Below are positions 44,463-53,014 of a stretch of DNA of 64,000 bases, in pieces. Under the pieces are notes generated by a model. That model was not told where the DNA came from, made no database searches, and saw only the letters and a program-made list of their open reading frames with translations. Origin of the DNA: Deltaproteobacteria bacterium. GTDB lineage: Bacteria > Myxococcota_A > UBA796 > SXON01. Made by a program: the position numbers and the translations under genes. How positions within the stretch are numbered: position 1 is the stretch's first letter; every line of letters starts with the position of its first letter. Where the stretch lies: NCBI GenBank assembly GCA_947490345.1, contig CANLGL010000002.1, forward strand, positions 1 to 64,000, read 5' to 3'.

Positions 44463-45982
44463 GAGGTCACCTCGCTGGCAGGCACGTACGGGGTCGTGCC
44501 CGGTCGCGAACGTTGGATGGTCCACCGGCGGAAGATCCGTTGAAGGCTCCCGTCGGTGTCGGTGGAGAGTAGCTGGTAAAGGTACTGTTGCACACCGTAG
44601 AACTCCTGGCATTTGCGCGAAAGCGGCCGCTGCCCGAAGATGTCTCCGTCGAACATGTAGTTGTGGAGCGGTTGGACGCCGCAGGTGGCCTTGTGCACGC
44701 AGCTGTGACAGGCCGGCAGGGCGTCTTGAATCGAGGCGACCGCCAGCGCCTTGACCGTGGGGTGCTTCAGCACCTCGTCCATGCTGGATGTGTCGACGTG
44801 ACCGAGCTTGAAGAAGTCGTTCCCCATGTGCGCGGCCATGCGCCCTTCGTCGTCGGTGTACACGCTGCCATCGAAGTTGTAGGCGAGCTGGGCGCTTCCC
44901 GAACCGCAGGGTGAGCGGCAGTCACTGTAGTTGGGGTCGTCGGGCGTGAGCATCTTGGTGAGGAAGATCGACGCGAGTCGTTCCTGCACGAAGGTGCCCT
45001 GGCGGTTGAGCTCGATGATGTAGTCCAGCGTGCTCTTGTAGAACGCCAGGAACTCGTCCATCGAGTAGCCGATCTGCTTCCAGGTGTTGACCGCGAAGCC
45101 GAAGGGGTTCAGTGGCCGCAGATGAATGCTGCGAATGCCGCGATTGACGTACTCATCGACGATTTCCGGGCCGCGACTGAGCGAATGGCGCGTGGTGGTC
45201 ATCAGCGCATCGACGTGGAACAGGTCGGGGTCAAAACCGCGCCGCACCCATTCGGCGTTGAACTTGTCCATCCAAGCGGTGACCGCGGCGTGGGAGCTGT
45301 GCTTTTCCATCCAGCCACGGTTCTTGTCGTGCAGATCGGCCGGGCCATCCAGCGAGGTGCAGACCATCACGCCCTTATCGAGGAGGTAGTTCATCTTCTC
45401 GTCAGTCATCAGGGTCAGGTTGCTGACGAGCGAGAGGAGGAGTTCCTTGTTTTCGTACCGGTTCTTCTCCAGGGCGTAGTCGCAGACGAAGCGGATGACC
45501 TCGAAGTTGGCGGTCGGCTCGCCGCCTTGAAACTCGAAGCCGAGCACCGGCGTGGGCGAGGTGAACGCGAAGTCGACGACTTTGCGTGCCGTCTCCAACG
45601 ACATGTCGGTGTCAACGCGGTCCATGTCGGCGCGGCTGGCGTGGCAGTACCGGCAGGAGTGGTTGCAGCGCAGCGTGGTGACGATGGCGTGCAGGTGCGG
45701 TCCGTTCAGGAGGAAGGCCTTCTTCCGGCGCAGCTTGTCGGCGAGACCGTCCAGATCGAGCTCGTGCTTGAAGAAGTAACGACGCCGGAGTTGGTCGTAG
45801 AGCGGCTCGCCCCGGTCGATTTGTCCAGCGAGGAAGCGGTGGAAGTCGGCCGGGTCCAGAAACAGGTGCTCGCCGACGTCGTTGGTCATCAGCACCTGAC
45901 CGTTGACGACGCCATAACGGAAATATCCGACGGTCTTGCGGTCGAAGGCGCGCGGGTCGACGGTGAGTTCGGTGTTCATCAT
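44459..45982 (-). CDS. hxsB: HxsB-type radical SAM/SPASM maturase
   Basis: A 507-aa radical SAM enzyme with a SPASM domain. The N-terminal TVGYFRYGVVNGQVLMTND segment is typical of HxsB. C106-NHS-C110-RY-C113 binds the SAM cluster; FQGGEPTANF is the SAM-binding motif. SPASM cysteines lie in SDCRSPCGSGS and CHSCVHKATCGVQPL, plus a late RKCQEFYG. HxsB enzymes are thought to modify the His-Xaa-Ser repeat of HxsA. ATG 45982 overlaps the stop of the small HxsD-like gene, and its stop overlaps hxsA. Confidence 0.88.
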   Translation of the reverse strand: MMNTELTVDPRAFDRKTVGYFRYGVVNGQVLMTNDVGEHLFLDPADFHRFLAGQIDRGEPLYDQLRRRYFFKHELDLDGLADKLRRKKAFLLNGPHLHAIVTTLRCNHSCRYCHASRADMDRVDTDMSLETARKVVDFAFTSPTPVLGFEFQGGEPTANFEVIRFVCDYALEKNRYENKELLLSLVSNLTLMTDEKMNYLLDKGVMVCTSLDGPADLHDKNRGWMEKHSSHAAVTAWMDKFNAEWVRRGFDPDLFHVDALMTTTRHSLSRGPEIVDEYVNRGIRSIHLRPLNPFGFAVNTWKQIGYSMDEFLAFYKSTLDYIIELNRQGTFVQERLASIFLTKMLTPDDPNYSDCRSPCGSGSAQLAYNFDGSVYTDDEGRMAAHMGNDFFKLGHVDTSSMDEVLKHPTVKALAVASIQDALPACHSCVHKATCGVQPLHNYMFDGDIFGQRPLSRKCQEFYGVQQYLYQLLSTDTDGSLQRIFRRWTIQRSRPGTTPYVPASEVTS

Positions 45983-46212
45983 GTGGAGATGCCCTTGCGG
46001 GCGAGGATGGTTTCGAAGAGGGCGTGGTTGGAGAGCTCGTCGCCGAGGCGGGCGCGGACGCTCTCCCGAAGGGGGACCGCGCTGACGAGCCAGTCCGCAT
46101 CGGACTCGCCGAGGGTGATCGCGCCCAGGGCGGCGAAGCGCTCAGCGGCACGCCGGACGGCGTCGCCCAGGTAGAGCGACTTGTGAAAGCGGAGCGCGAG
46201 CGGTTCAGCCAC
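45979..46212 (-). CDS. Second, short HxsD-like protein
   Basis: A 77-aa protein starting at GTG 46212. AVRRAAERFAALGAITLG and LGDELSNHALFETILARKG resemble the two conserved helices of HxsD, spaced by an ADWLVSAVPL strand. It overlaps the HxsD gene by 8 bp and hxsB by ATGA, which supports expression. An HxsD duplicate would be unusual; it may be a recognition subunit for another maturase. It is too short for strong family assignment. Confidence 0.6.
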   Translation of the reverse strand: MAEPLALRFHKSLYLGDAVRRAAERFAALGAITLGESDADWLVSAVPLRESVRARLGDELSNHALFETILARKGIST

Positions 46213-46642
46213 CGGGGGTCTTTTCCCACGGCACGGGAATGTCCAGGTCGTCGCTGGCCATCTCTTCCGCATCCAGCTCGGCGAGCAGTCGGTCGATGGT
46301 GGAGGGCCCCTCGGCCGAGAAAAGCGCGCGGGCCATGATGAACTCGCGAAGCCGCGCGTTGCTTTCGCCAATCTGTTTGCGGAGAGCCTGGTTGAGGAGC
46401 TCGTTGGCGAAGTGGCCGGCGAGCGCGTGAAGCTCGTCCTCGGAGGCCGCGGCGCGGGTGCGGAGCACCACCTGCACTCGCCGATCGGCCTCGCGATCCA
46501 GGTAGACGTAGCAGCGGTCGATGAACAGGTAGGCGGCGCCCATCACCACGTCGAGATCGTAGATGGATTCATCCACGGAGAAGCGCACGCGCCGCTCTCC
46601 CAGCTCGGTGGTGACGCCATTGTCGGGGGTTTCGTCGCTCAT
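46205..46642 (-). CDS. hxsD: HxsD-type recognition protein
   Basis: A 145-aa protein. RFSVDESIYDLDVVMGAAY, LFIDRCYVYLDREADRRV and a C-terminal NELLNQALRKQIGESNARLR helix fit the HxsD family, small partners of HxsA/B/C. It probably binds the substrate leader, as RRE-like partners do in other radical SAM peptide systems; that role is inference. Start overlaps the upstream Tat-protein stop (ATGA). Confidence 0.8.
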   Translation of the reverse strand: MSDETPDNGVTTELGERRVRFSVDESIYDLDVVMGAAYLFIDRCYVYLDREADRRVQVVLRTRAAASEDELHALAGHFANELLNQALRKQIGESNARLREFIMARALFSAEGPSTIDRLLAELDAEEMASDDLDIPVPWEKTPGG

Positions 46643-47130
46643 ACGGAGGGGGCCCCCGGCGCCATGCGCAGACTCGCCGCGGCCATCGAGTCAGGGTGCG
46701 CCCAGACCCGCTGGGTGTGGGGGACGAGGTCCACGATCCGATCGAGGTCCATGCTTTCGTTGTCAGCCGCCACGGCGGCCAACCGACGCGTGACCCGACC
46801 CAGCGATTCGTCCATCGGCGCGGTGCCGTCGCCGCCGTCCATGACGATGAAGTCGAGCAGCGGCGTGCTGGCGGGACCGCGGGCGGCGCCATTGCGCAGA
46901 CAGACGTCCACGCGCGCAACGCGGCCGTCCGTGTGCAGCAGATTCAGGGTGATCGCCCCTTCGTGTGGCGGGAAGATCCGCTGCAAGCTCCAGCCCAGGC
47001 CCAGGTCGGCGCCCGGCCCCAGCGGATGGAACAAGAACGCCGGCGGGAGGGCCGCCAGGGCTGAGCCGGGCACGGCGACCACGGCGATGCCGAAGAGCGC
47101 CTGACGGAGGAAATTTCTGCGACTGTTCAT
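46639..47130 (-). CDS. Small Tat-exported protein heading the Hxs operon
   Basis: A 163-aa protein starting at ATG 47130. MNSRRNFLRQALFGIAVVAV followed by an AxA site (SALA) is a twin-arginine signal, so the protein folds in the cytoplasm before export. The rest has IFPPHEGAITLNLLH, RVDVCLRNGAA and LLDFIVMDGGDGTAP. It does not resemble a known enzyme in my memory. Its stop overlaps hxsD. A cofactor-bound or modified exported partner of the locus is plausible. Confidence 0.7.
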   Translation of the reverse strand: MNSRRNFLRQALFGIAVVAVPGSALAALPPAFLFHPLGPGADLGLGWSLQRIFPPHEGAITLNLLHTDGRVARVDVCLRNGAARGPASTPLLDFIVMDGGDGTAPMDESLGRVTRRLAAVAADNESMDLDRIVDLVPHTQRVWAHPDSMAAASLRMAPGAPSV

Positions 47131-47205
47131 GGCGGACTCCGAGAACTCGGAGGATATCGCACTCTGGCGGTGTCCACTGGGTGCTCGGGTTACCCGGCCC
47201 CGCCA

Positions 47206-48801
47206 ATGGCCGACTTCCTCGTCATCGGCACCGGCGTTGCCGGGCTGTTCTTCGCGCTGCGAGCGGCGCGCCACGGCACCGTGCGCATCCTCGCCAAGGT
47301 GGGCAAGGGGGAGTCGAACACGGCGTACGCGCAGGGCGGCATCGCCGCGGTGTGGGCGCCCGACGACAGCGCCGAAGCGCACATCCAGGACACGCTGGTC
47401 GCCGGGGCAGGGCTCTGTCGCCCCGACGCCGTCGAGCAGACCGTGCGGGAGGCGCCCGAGCGCATCCGCGAGCTGATCGAGCTGGGGGTGAACTTCTCCG
47501 AGGAAGAGGCCGGCGGCTACAGTCTTCACCGGGAGGGCGGGCACAGCGCCCGGCGCATCCTGCATGCCGACGACCTGACCGGTGCTGAGCTCGTTCGGGC
47601 CCTGCTGGCGGCGGTGGCGGCCGAGCCGAACGTGGAGTTGGTGGAGAACCAGATCGCGGTGGACCTCATCACGGAGAACAGCATCGCCCGGCGGGCGGGT
47701 CGAGCCCCGGTAGACCCGGATCGGGTGCTGGGCGCGTACGTGCTTGACCGAAAGAAGGGAAAAGTCAGGGTCGAGTCGGCGAAGATCGTGGCGCTCTGCA
47801 CCGGTGGTGCAGGGAAGGTGTACCTCTACACCTCGAATCCGGACATCGCGTCGGGGGATGGCGTGGCGATGGCATGGCGTGCGGGGGCGCGCATCGCGAA
47901 CATGGAGTTCGTACAGTTTCACCCGACGATCCTGTTCCATCCCCACGCGAGGAGCTTCCTCATCAGTGAAGCGCTCCGGGGAGAAGGCGGAATCCTCCGC
48001 CGCAAGGATGGCGACGCGTTCATGCAACGCTACGACCCACGCGCCGAGCTGGCCCCGCGCGACATCGTCGCCCGCGCCATCGACGCCGAGCTCAAGCGCA
48101 GCGGCGACGAATGCGCCTTCTTGGACATGACGCACCTGGACCGCGACACACTGATCGCCAAGTTCCCAAATATCTACCGGCGCTGTCACGACCTGGGCAT
48201 CGACATGGCCGCGCAGCCCATCCCGGTGGTTCCGGCCGCCCACTACTTCTGCGGGGGCGTCCAGACCGACCTCGAAGGAGAGTCGAGCGTGCAAAACCTG
48301 TTTGCGATTGGCGAATGCGCGAGCACCGGTCTGCACGGCGCCAACCGCCTCGCCTCCAACTCACTGCTCGAGGCCGTGGTCTACGCCGACCACGCCGTGA
48401 GGGTCGCCGCTGCCCGCTTGGCCGATACGCTGCCGCCGCCGCCCATCCCCGAGTGGGACCCGGGCCGCGCCATCGACAGCGACGAGGCCGTCGTGATCAC
48501 CCAGACCTGGGACGAGATCCGCCGGTTCATGTGGAATTACGTCGGGATCGTGCGCACAACCAAACGCTTGCTGCGCGCCCGCGCCCGCATCGCCTTGGTC
48601 CAGGACGAAATCCACGACTACTACTGGGACTTTCGCCTCACCGCGCCGCTGGTCGAGCTGCGGAACATCGCGACCGTCGCTGAGCTGGTGGTGGAGAGCG
48701 CGCTGCGCCGCAAGGAGAGCCGCGGGCTCCACTACTCGCTGGACTATCCGCGCCAGGACCAGCGAGAGGTGCGGGACACCGTCCTGTGGCGCCGGCGGTA
48801 G
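47206..48801 (+). CDS. nadB: L-aspartate oxidase
   Basis: A 531-aa flavoprotein of NAD biosynthesis; it oxidises aspartate to iminoaspartate for NadA. The FAD loop is VIGTGVAGLFFALRAA, followed by SNTAYAQGGIAAV, HSARRILHADD, FVQFHPTIL and EGGILRRKDGDAF. The C-terminal helical domain ends with ESRGLHYSLDYP, characteristic of NadB. ATG 47206 was chosen for the FAD motif position; the 75 bp to the divergent Tat-protein gene must hold both promoters. Confidence 0.95.
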   Translation: MADFLVIGTGVAGLFFALRAARHGTVRILAKVGKGESNTAYAQGGIAAVWAPDDSAEAHIQDTLVAGAGLCRPDAVEQTVREAPERIRELIELGVNFSEEEAGGYSLHREGGHSARRILHADDLTGAELVRALLAAVAAEPNVELVENQIAVDLITENSIARRAGRAPVDPDRVLGAYVLDRKKGKVRVESAKIVALCTGGAGKVYLYTSNPDIASGDGVAMAWRAGARIANMEFVQFHPTILFHPHARSFLISEALRGEGGILRRKDGDAFMQRYDPRAELAPRDIVARAIDAELKRSGDECAFLDMTHLDRDTLIAKFPNIYRRCHDLGIDMAAQPIPVVPAAHYFCGGVQTDLEGESSVQNLFAIGECASTGLHGANRLASNSLLEAVVYADHAVRVAAARLADTLPPPPIPEWDPGRAIDSDEAVVITQTWDEIRRFMWNYVGIVRTTKRLLRARARIALVQDEIHDYYWDFRLTAPLVELRNIATVAELVVESALRRKESRGLHYSLDYPRQDQREVRDTVLWRRR

Positions 48802-48811
48802 GGTCGCACCC

Positions 48812-49303
48812 TCACCGCACCCCTGGCAGCGTCGCCAGCCGCGCGGTCTCGCGCGCGGAAGCTTGGTATTCCGCGTAGTCGCCATCGCCGTCGGCGTCGA
48901 TCACGCCATACACGGTGAAGTCGGCCGTCGCCGCGTCCACCTCGATCCAATAGGCGCCGAGTAGCCGTTCGGTCGGACTCCAGCCCAGCATCGAGCTCAG
49001 ACACGCGGCGGCGGGGTCCTTGGCCGGGTCGCGGGCTTCGGCGGTGAGCGAGCGAACTGCATCGCCGCGGCTGCCGCACGGGATGAAGCTTCCGTAGTGT
49101 GCGTCGCGCGCGAGCTGCAGCTTGCGCAGGCCATCGACTTCGGCGGGCACCTCGGCCAACAACTCCTCGGTACGTGCGCTGAGCACCGTGGGTACGGCAA
49201 TCGCCACTGCGGCGACGCCCACGCTCCCGACGGAACCGCAGACGAAGACCAGCACTCCGGCGGCCAGGAGGCCGCGCGTCAGCGGCGTCGTTCCCTCGAG
49301 CAC
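48812..49303 (-). CDS. Pilin-like or single-anchor membrane protein
   Basis: A 163-aa protein starting at GTG 49303, one base after the TolC-family stop. A hydrophobic segment (LLAAGVLVFVCGSVGSVGVA) is followed by a pilin-like helix (AVPTVLSARTEELL) and a globular part with CGSRGDAV...AACLSSMLG, probably one disulfide, and a DADGDGDYAEYQA end like those of pseudopilins in this phylum. No prepilin peptidase site is certain. Confidence 0.55.
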   Translation of the reverse strand: MLEGTTPLTRGLLAAGVLVFVCGSVGSVGVAAVAIAVPTVLSARTEELLAEVPAEVDGLRKLQLARDAHYGSFIPCGSRGDAVRSLTAEARDPAKDPAAACLSSMLGWSPTERLLGAYWIEVDAATADFTVYGVIDADGDGDYAEYQASARETARLATLPGVR

Positions 49304-49304
49304 C

Positions 49305-50444
49305 CTACCAGCCTTCGCCGGCGAGGCGACGCGCATCGAGGATGGCCAGCAGCTCGGCGAGCTCGGCCACGACCCTGGCGGTGCGCGCGCTGCTGAGCTG
49401 ATCCTGGAGGCGCAGCACCTCCAGCGTCGAGACCAGACCGGCGTCCAGGAGCGCGCGCCCCTCCGCGAGGGCGGCGTCTGCTGTCTCCTGGCGGGCCCGG
49501 TGCGCGTCAAGCACCAGTCCGGCGGCGGTCGCACGCACCTTGGCCGAGGCCACCTCGGCGTCGTAGTCGCGCTGCAGCGCGGTGTACTGGACGTCGGCAA
49601 TGCGGACGGCGAGCGCGGATTGGCGTTCGAGCAAGAACGGTCCGACGACGCCGTCAAGTGACCACGTCGCCGACAGCGTGATGGCCAACCCCGGAACGTT
49701 GAGCGGCGTGTTGGCGTTGAGCGAGCCGCTGGGCAACCAGCCCGCGATGTCGCGCCCGTGGCGCCACTTTGCAGATTGAATCGATTCTTTGGCGGCATCG
49801 AGCCAAGGAGAGGCGCGGCCGTCGCCCGGCAGCGCCAGGGTGGGCGGCGCTGCCAGTTCGCCGAGGTCGTCCAACTCGAGCGCGCGCGCCAGGCGCAACC
49901 GCGCCGTGGCGAGCTCGGCCTCGGCGGCGATTCGCTCGGCAACGGCGAGAAGTCGGCCCGCCTCGGCGGAGCGGCCGAGAAGGGGGCTGTCCACCCCGGC
50001 CGCGACCCGCGCCGTGATCGCGGTGGCGAGGGTCTCCGCGGCGCCCTCGGTGTCCCGGGCAGCGGCGACCGCCCGCCTCGCCTCCCACGCGCCGACGAAC
50101 AGAGCGGCCGCCGCGTACTGCGCGTCCAAGCTGGTGCCGGCCGCGGCGTAGCGGCTGGCGGTCGCTTGACTGGAGCGTTGGAGGGCGCGGAACCAGGACA
50201 CGGGTTCGAGCGCGCCCAGCGACACATTGAAGCTGCCGGAGTCAATCTCCAGGTTGTTCCGCCAGGTACGCCCGACGGACAAGGACGGCGAAGGTCCGAG
50301 GTGGGCCCAACTCTGCGCGGCCGCGAGCTCCGCCTGCTGAGCGGTCAGCGCGGCGATCATCGCGCCGGGATTCACCTCGGCGGCGCGACGGACCGTTTCG
50401 TCAAGGGTGAGAGCACGGGCGCTGAGCACGAGGGCGAGGATCAT
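49305..50444 (-). CDS. TolC-family outer-membrane efflux protein
   Basis: A 379-aa protein with a signal (MILALVLSARA) and two long Ala/Glu/Leu-rich coiled hairpins (LTAQQAELAAAQSW, AAEAELATARLRLARALEL, DAGLVSTLEVLRLQDQLS) as in OMF channels, which form the outer-membrane exit of type I or RND pumps. Slightly shorter than typical TolC. Start overlaps the peptidase stop (ATGA). No pump genes lie adjacent. Confidence 0.75.
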   Translation of the reverse strand: MILALVLSARALTLDETVRRAAEVNPGAMIAALTAQQAELAAAQSWAHLGPSPSLSVGRTWRNNLEIDSGSFNVSLGALEPVSWFRALQRSSQATASRYAAAGTSLDAQYAAAALFVGAWEARRAVAAARDTEGAAETLATAITARVAAGVDSPLLGRSAEAGRLLAVAERIAAEAELATARLRLARALELDDLGELAAPPTLALPGDGRASPWLDAAKESIQSAKWRHGRDIAGWLPSGSLNANTPLNVPGLAITLSATWSLDGVVGPFLLERQSALAVRIADVQYTALQRDYDAEVASAKVRATAAGLVLDAHRARQETADAALAEGRALLDAGLVSTLEVLRLQDQLSSARTARVVAELAELLAILDARRLAGEGW

Positions 50445-51850
50445 GCGGTGAGCCGTTCCGAGGCGCTCGGGCCCCGACCGATGAGCGCCTCAAGCGCGGG
50501 GATGGACTTGGGAATTGCGGAGCTGAGCACCTCGGGTGCCCCGGCTGCCTCGGCTGCGGGGCGGATCCGGACGTCATCCTCGATGCGGATGCCGCCGAAG
50601 CCGATCCACGCCTCGGCGGCGGCGAAGTTGACCTGGGCCGCGAAACGCGCCCGAAGCTCGTCGTCTCGGAGAATCGCCGGCACCACGTAAAAGCCGGGCT
50701 CGACAGTGACCACCATGTTCGCCTCCAGGTCCAGGTCCATACGCAGGTACCGTGCGCCGAACTGGTCGGGCCGCTTTCTTCCCGGGGCGTAGGCCGGGCG
50801 ATCGCCGAAGTTCTCCAGGTCGTGGACGTCGAGCCCGATGAGGTGGCCGACCCCGTGGGGAAAAAAGACGCCGGTGGCGCCGCTTTCCACCAAGGCATCC
50901 ACGGCGCCGCGCAAGAGCCCCATCTCCACCAAGCCCTCGGCAAGGACCCTCGTGGCCTCCCAGTGGATGTCCCGGTACCGGGTGCCGACCCGGCAGCGGG
51001 CGATGCCCACTTCCTGCGCGGCCAGCACGAGCTCGTAGGCGGCGCGCTGTCTTCCGGTGAACGTGCCGTCGACCGGCCAGGTGCGAGTCACGTCGCTGGC
51101 GTAGCCCGATGGCACCTCCGCCCCGCCGTCCAGGAGCAACAGGTCGCCTACGGCCAGCACCTGGTCGTATTCGGGCTTGTGGAGCACCTCACCGCGCACG
51201 GTGACGATCGAGTGGTACGCCGTGGTTCCCCCGCGCGCGGCGATCACGGCGTCGAAGAGCGCCGCCAACTCTCGCTCGTGCACGCCAGGGCGTGTCGCGA
51301 CCATCGCGGCGTGGTGTGCGCTCGCCGTCATCATCGCTGCGAGCCGCATCTGGTCGAGTTCCCAGGGGTCGCGCGTGCGGCGCTGACGGATCACCGCGTC
51401 GACCAGTCCCTCGGGGCCCGGCGACCCTGGATAGGCAAGACCGCGGCCGATGATCACCGCGAGACGGGCGGTCACCGCCGCGTCTGGGACCGCTAGGGAG
51501 ACGAGGCGGCCGAGGTGCGCGGCCGTGGCTGCGTCCAACTCGAAAACCGGACGGACGGCGTCAGCGCCCAGAGCTTGACGGCGCTGTTCCATCGTCGGCA
51601 TCGGCCCGTGCCACAGCTCGTCCCCCGGCTCAGTGGGGTGGAGGAACAGGGTGCAGTGACCATCGACCAGGAGCGCGAAAGCGCCCGGCTCCGTGCATCC
51701 GGTGTAGTACAGGAAGGTGCTGTCGGCCCGAAACGGCAGGGTGTTGAGCGGCAGGTTCCGCACCCGCACGCCGTTGTTGGCCAGGAGCACCGGTGCGCCG
51801 AGTAGCGCGCACAGCGCCCGCCGCCGTCCGGCGTGGTCCGCGGCGATCAT
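50441..51850 (-). CDS. Xaa-Pro aminopeptidase (M24B, PepP-like)
   Basis: A 469-aa peptidase removing N-terminal residues before proline. Two Mn ligands are Asp in LLLDGGAEVPSGYASDVTRT; the His ligand is in FPHGVGHLIGLDVHD, Glu in VTVEPGFYV and the last Glu in GIRIEDDVRI. The N-terminal domain contains the AMP_N pattern (STFLYYTGCTEPG). Length fits the family. Confidence 0.9.
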   Translation of the reverse strand: MIAADHAGRRRALCALLGAPVLLANNGVRVRNLPLNTLPFRADSTFLYYTGCTEPGAFALLVDGHCTLFLHPTEPGDELWHGPMPTMEQRRQALGADAVRPVFELDAATAAHLGRLVSLAVPDAAVTARLAVIIGRGLAYPGSPGPEGLVDAVIRQRRTRDPWELDQMRLAAMMTASAHHAAMVATRPGVHERELAALFDAVIAARGGTTAYHSIVTVRGEVLHKPEYDQVLAVGDLLLLDGGAEVPSGYASDVTRTWPVDGTFTGRQRAAYELVLAAQEVGIARCRVGTRYRDIHWEATRVLAEGLVEMGLLRGAVDALVESGATGVFFPHGVGHLIGLDVHDLENFGDRPAYAPGRKRPDQFGARYLRMDLDLEANMVVTVEPGFYVVPAILRDDELRARFAAQVNFAAAEAWIGFGGIRIEDDVRIRPAAEAAGAPEVLSSAIPKSIPALEALIGRGPSASERLTA

Positions 51851-51917
51851 GTGCCCAAGCCCCCCGTGCCGCGGCCCGCGTCATGCCGCTGACAGCCGCG
51901 GCACGCGGCGTGGGCGA

Positions 51918-52451
51918 CTAGCGCGCCCAGCTAAGCCTCCCCGTGCCGCGCCTTCCGTGGACGGACAGCCCGTCCGGCGTCTTGCTGCCACAGGCGTCCG
52001 CAGCCCAGTGAAGGACGTAGACCCGGTCCCACTCGGTGAGGTGAGGGTAAAGGGTTCGGTGGGTTGGAGTTGGCTTCTTGATGAGCCGGACCTCTGACGG
52101 CGCGGCGCAGGCCTTGTCGCCCGCGCGCAGGGTGAGCGTCCACGGAGTCGTCCCATCGGCCGCGAAGCTCAGCTCCTTGGGAAACTGGCTGCTGGCGGCC
52201 AGGAGCACTTCGATGCCATCGGGTGCGGGCGCGGCGTGCAAAGCGCCGTCGGTGAGCAGCGCCATCCGCGCGGTCTGGGCCGCCACCAGCGCCGAGGTCT
52301 GTAGCGTTCCGCGCAGCTGCAGCGCGGTGTACCAGCCGTCGTAGAGCTTCAGTTCGGCGGTCGCCGCGGCCACCTCCCGTTCGTACGCCCGCCTGTCCGC
52401 CAGTTCACCGGCGTGAGCGGTCATCAGGGCAAGGGAGAAAAGGCCGATCAA
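51918..52451 (-). CDS. Small secreted protein of unknown function
   Basis: A 177-aa protein starting at TTG 52451 with GGAG six bases upstream; the start overlaps the pyrE stop (TTGA). Signal peptide MIGLFSLALMTAHA, an amphipathic helix (YEREVAAATAELKLYD), then a beta-rich domain with two cysteines (KACAAPS, DACGSKT) that could pair. No family recognised. Cotranscribed with pyrE. Confidence 0.65.
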   Translation of the reverse strand: MIGLFSLALMTAHAGELADRRAYEREVAAATAELKLYDGWYTALQLRGTLQTSALVAAQTARMALLTDGALHAAPAPDGIEVLLAASSQFPKELSFAADGTTPWTLTLRAGDKACAAPSEVRLIKKPTPTHRTLYPHLTEWDRVYVLHWAADACGSKTPDGLSVHGRRGTGRLSWAR

Positions 52452-52987
52452 GCGGACTCCAACTCAGCACGGCGCACCAGCACGTTGAGCGTGAACCCGC
52501 GCGCTGCGAGCGCGTCGGCAGCGCCCTCGTCGCGATCCACTACGGTGAAGCACTGCACCACGCGAAGCCCGTCCGCCTCGGCCCGGTCGACGGCCTTGAG
52601 CAAGGAGCCGCCGGTGGTGCAGGTGTCCTCGACGATGGCGACGGCGGAGCCCCTGGGAAGGTTGGCGAGCCCCTCCACCCAGGTCTGCGTGCCGTGCCCC
52701 TTGGGCTCTTTTCGCACGATGAACGCGTGCACCGGCCGGCCACGCGCCCACGACACGGTCGCGACTGCACTCGCAATCGGGTCGGCGCCCATCGTCAATC
52801 CGCCGATGCCAACCACGCTCGAATCGAGCGCCTCATGGATGAGCGTGCCGATGATGTGGCTGCCCTCCGCGTGGAGCGTCGTCTGCCGGGCGTCCACGTA
52901 GAAGTCGGACTCGCGGCCGGAGGCCAGCACGACGCGCATGCGGCGGTAGGACTTCTCGCGGAGCAGTTCGATCAGGCGGCGACGCAT
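52448..52987 (-). CDS. pyrE: Orotate phosphoribosyltransferase
   Basis: A 179-aa enzyme joining orotate and PRPP in pyrimidine synthesis. Landmarks: the flexible-loop Lys-rich segment FIVRKEPKGHGTQTWVEG, the PRPP loop AIVEDTCTTGGSLLKA, and the N-terminal DFYVDARQTTLHAEG. Length typical for the short PyrE type. Starts with ATG 52987. Confidence 0.92.
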   Translation of the reverse strand: MRRRLIELLREKSYRRMRVVLASGRESDFYVDARQTTLHAEGSHIIGTLIHEALDSSVVGIGGLTMGADPIASAVATVSWARGRPVHAFIVRKEPKGHGTQTWVEGLANLPRGSAVAIVEDTCTTGGSLLKAVDRAEADGLRVVQCFTVVDRDEGAADALAARGFTLNVLVRRAELESA

Positions 52988-53014
52988 CGGCCGGAGCCTA
53001 TCGCGAGCGACGAC

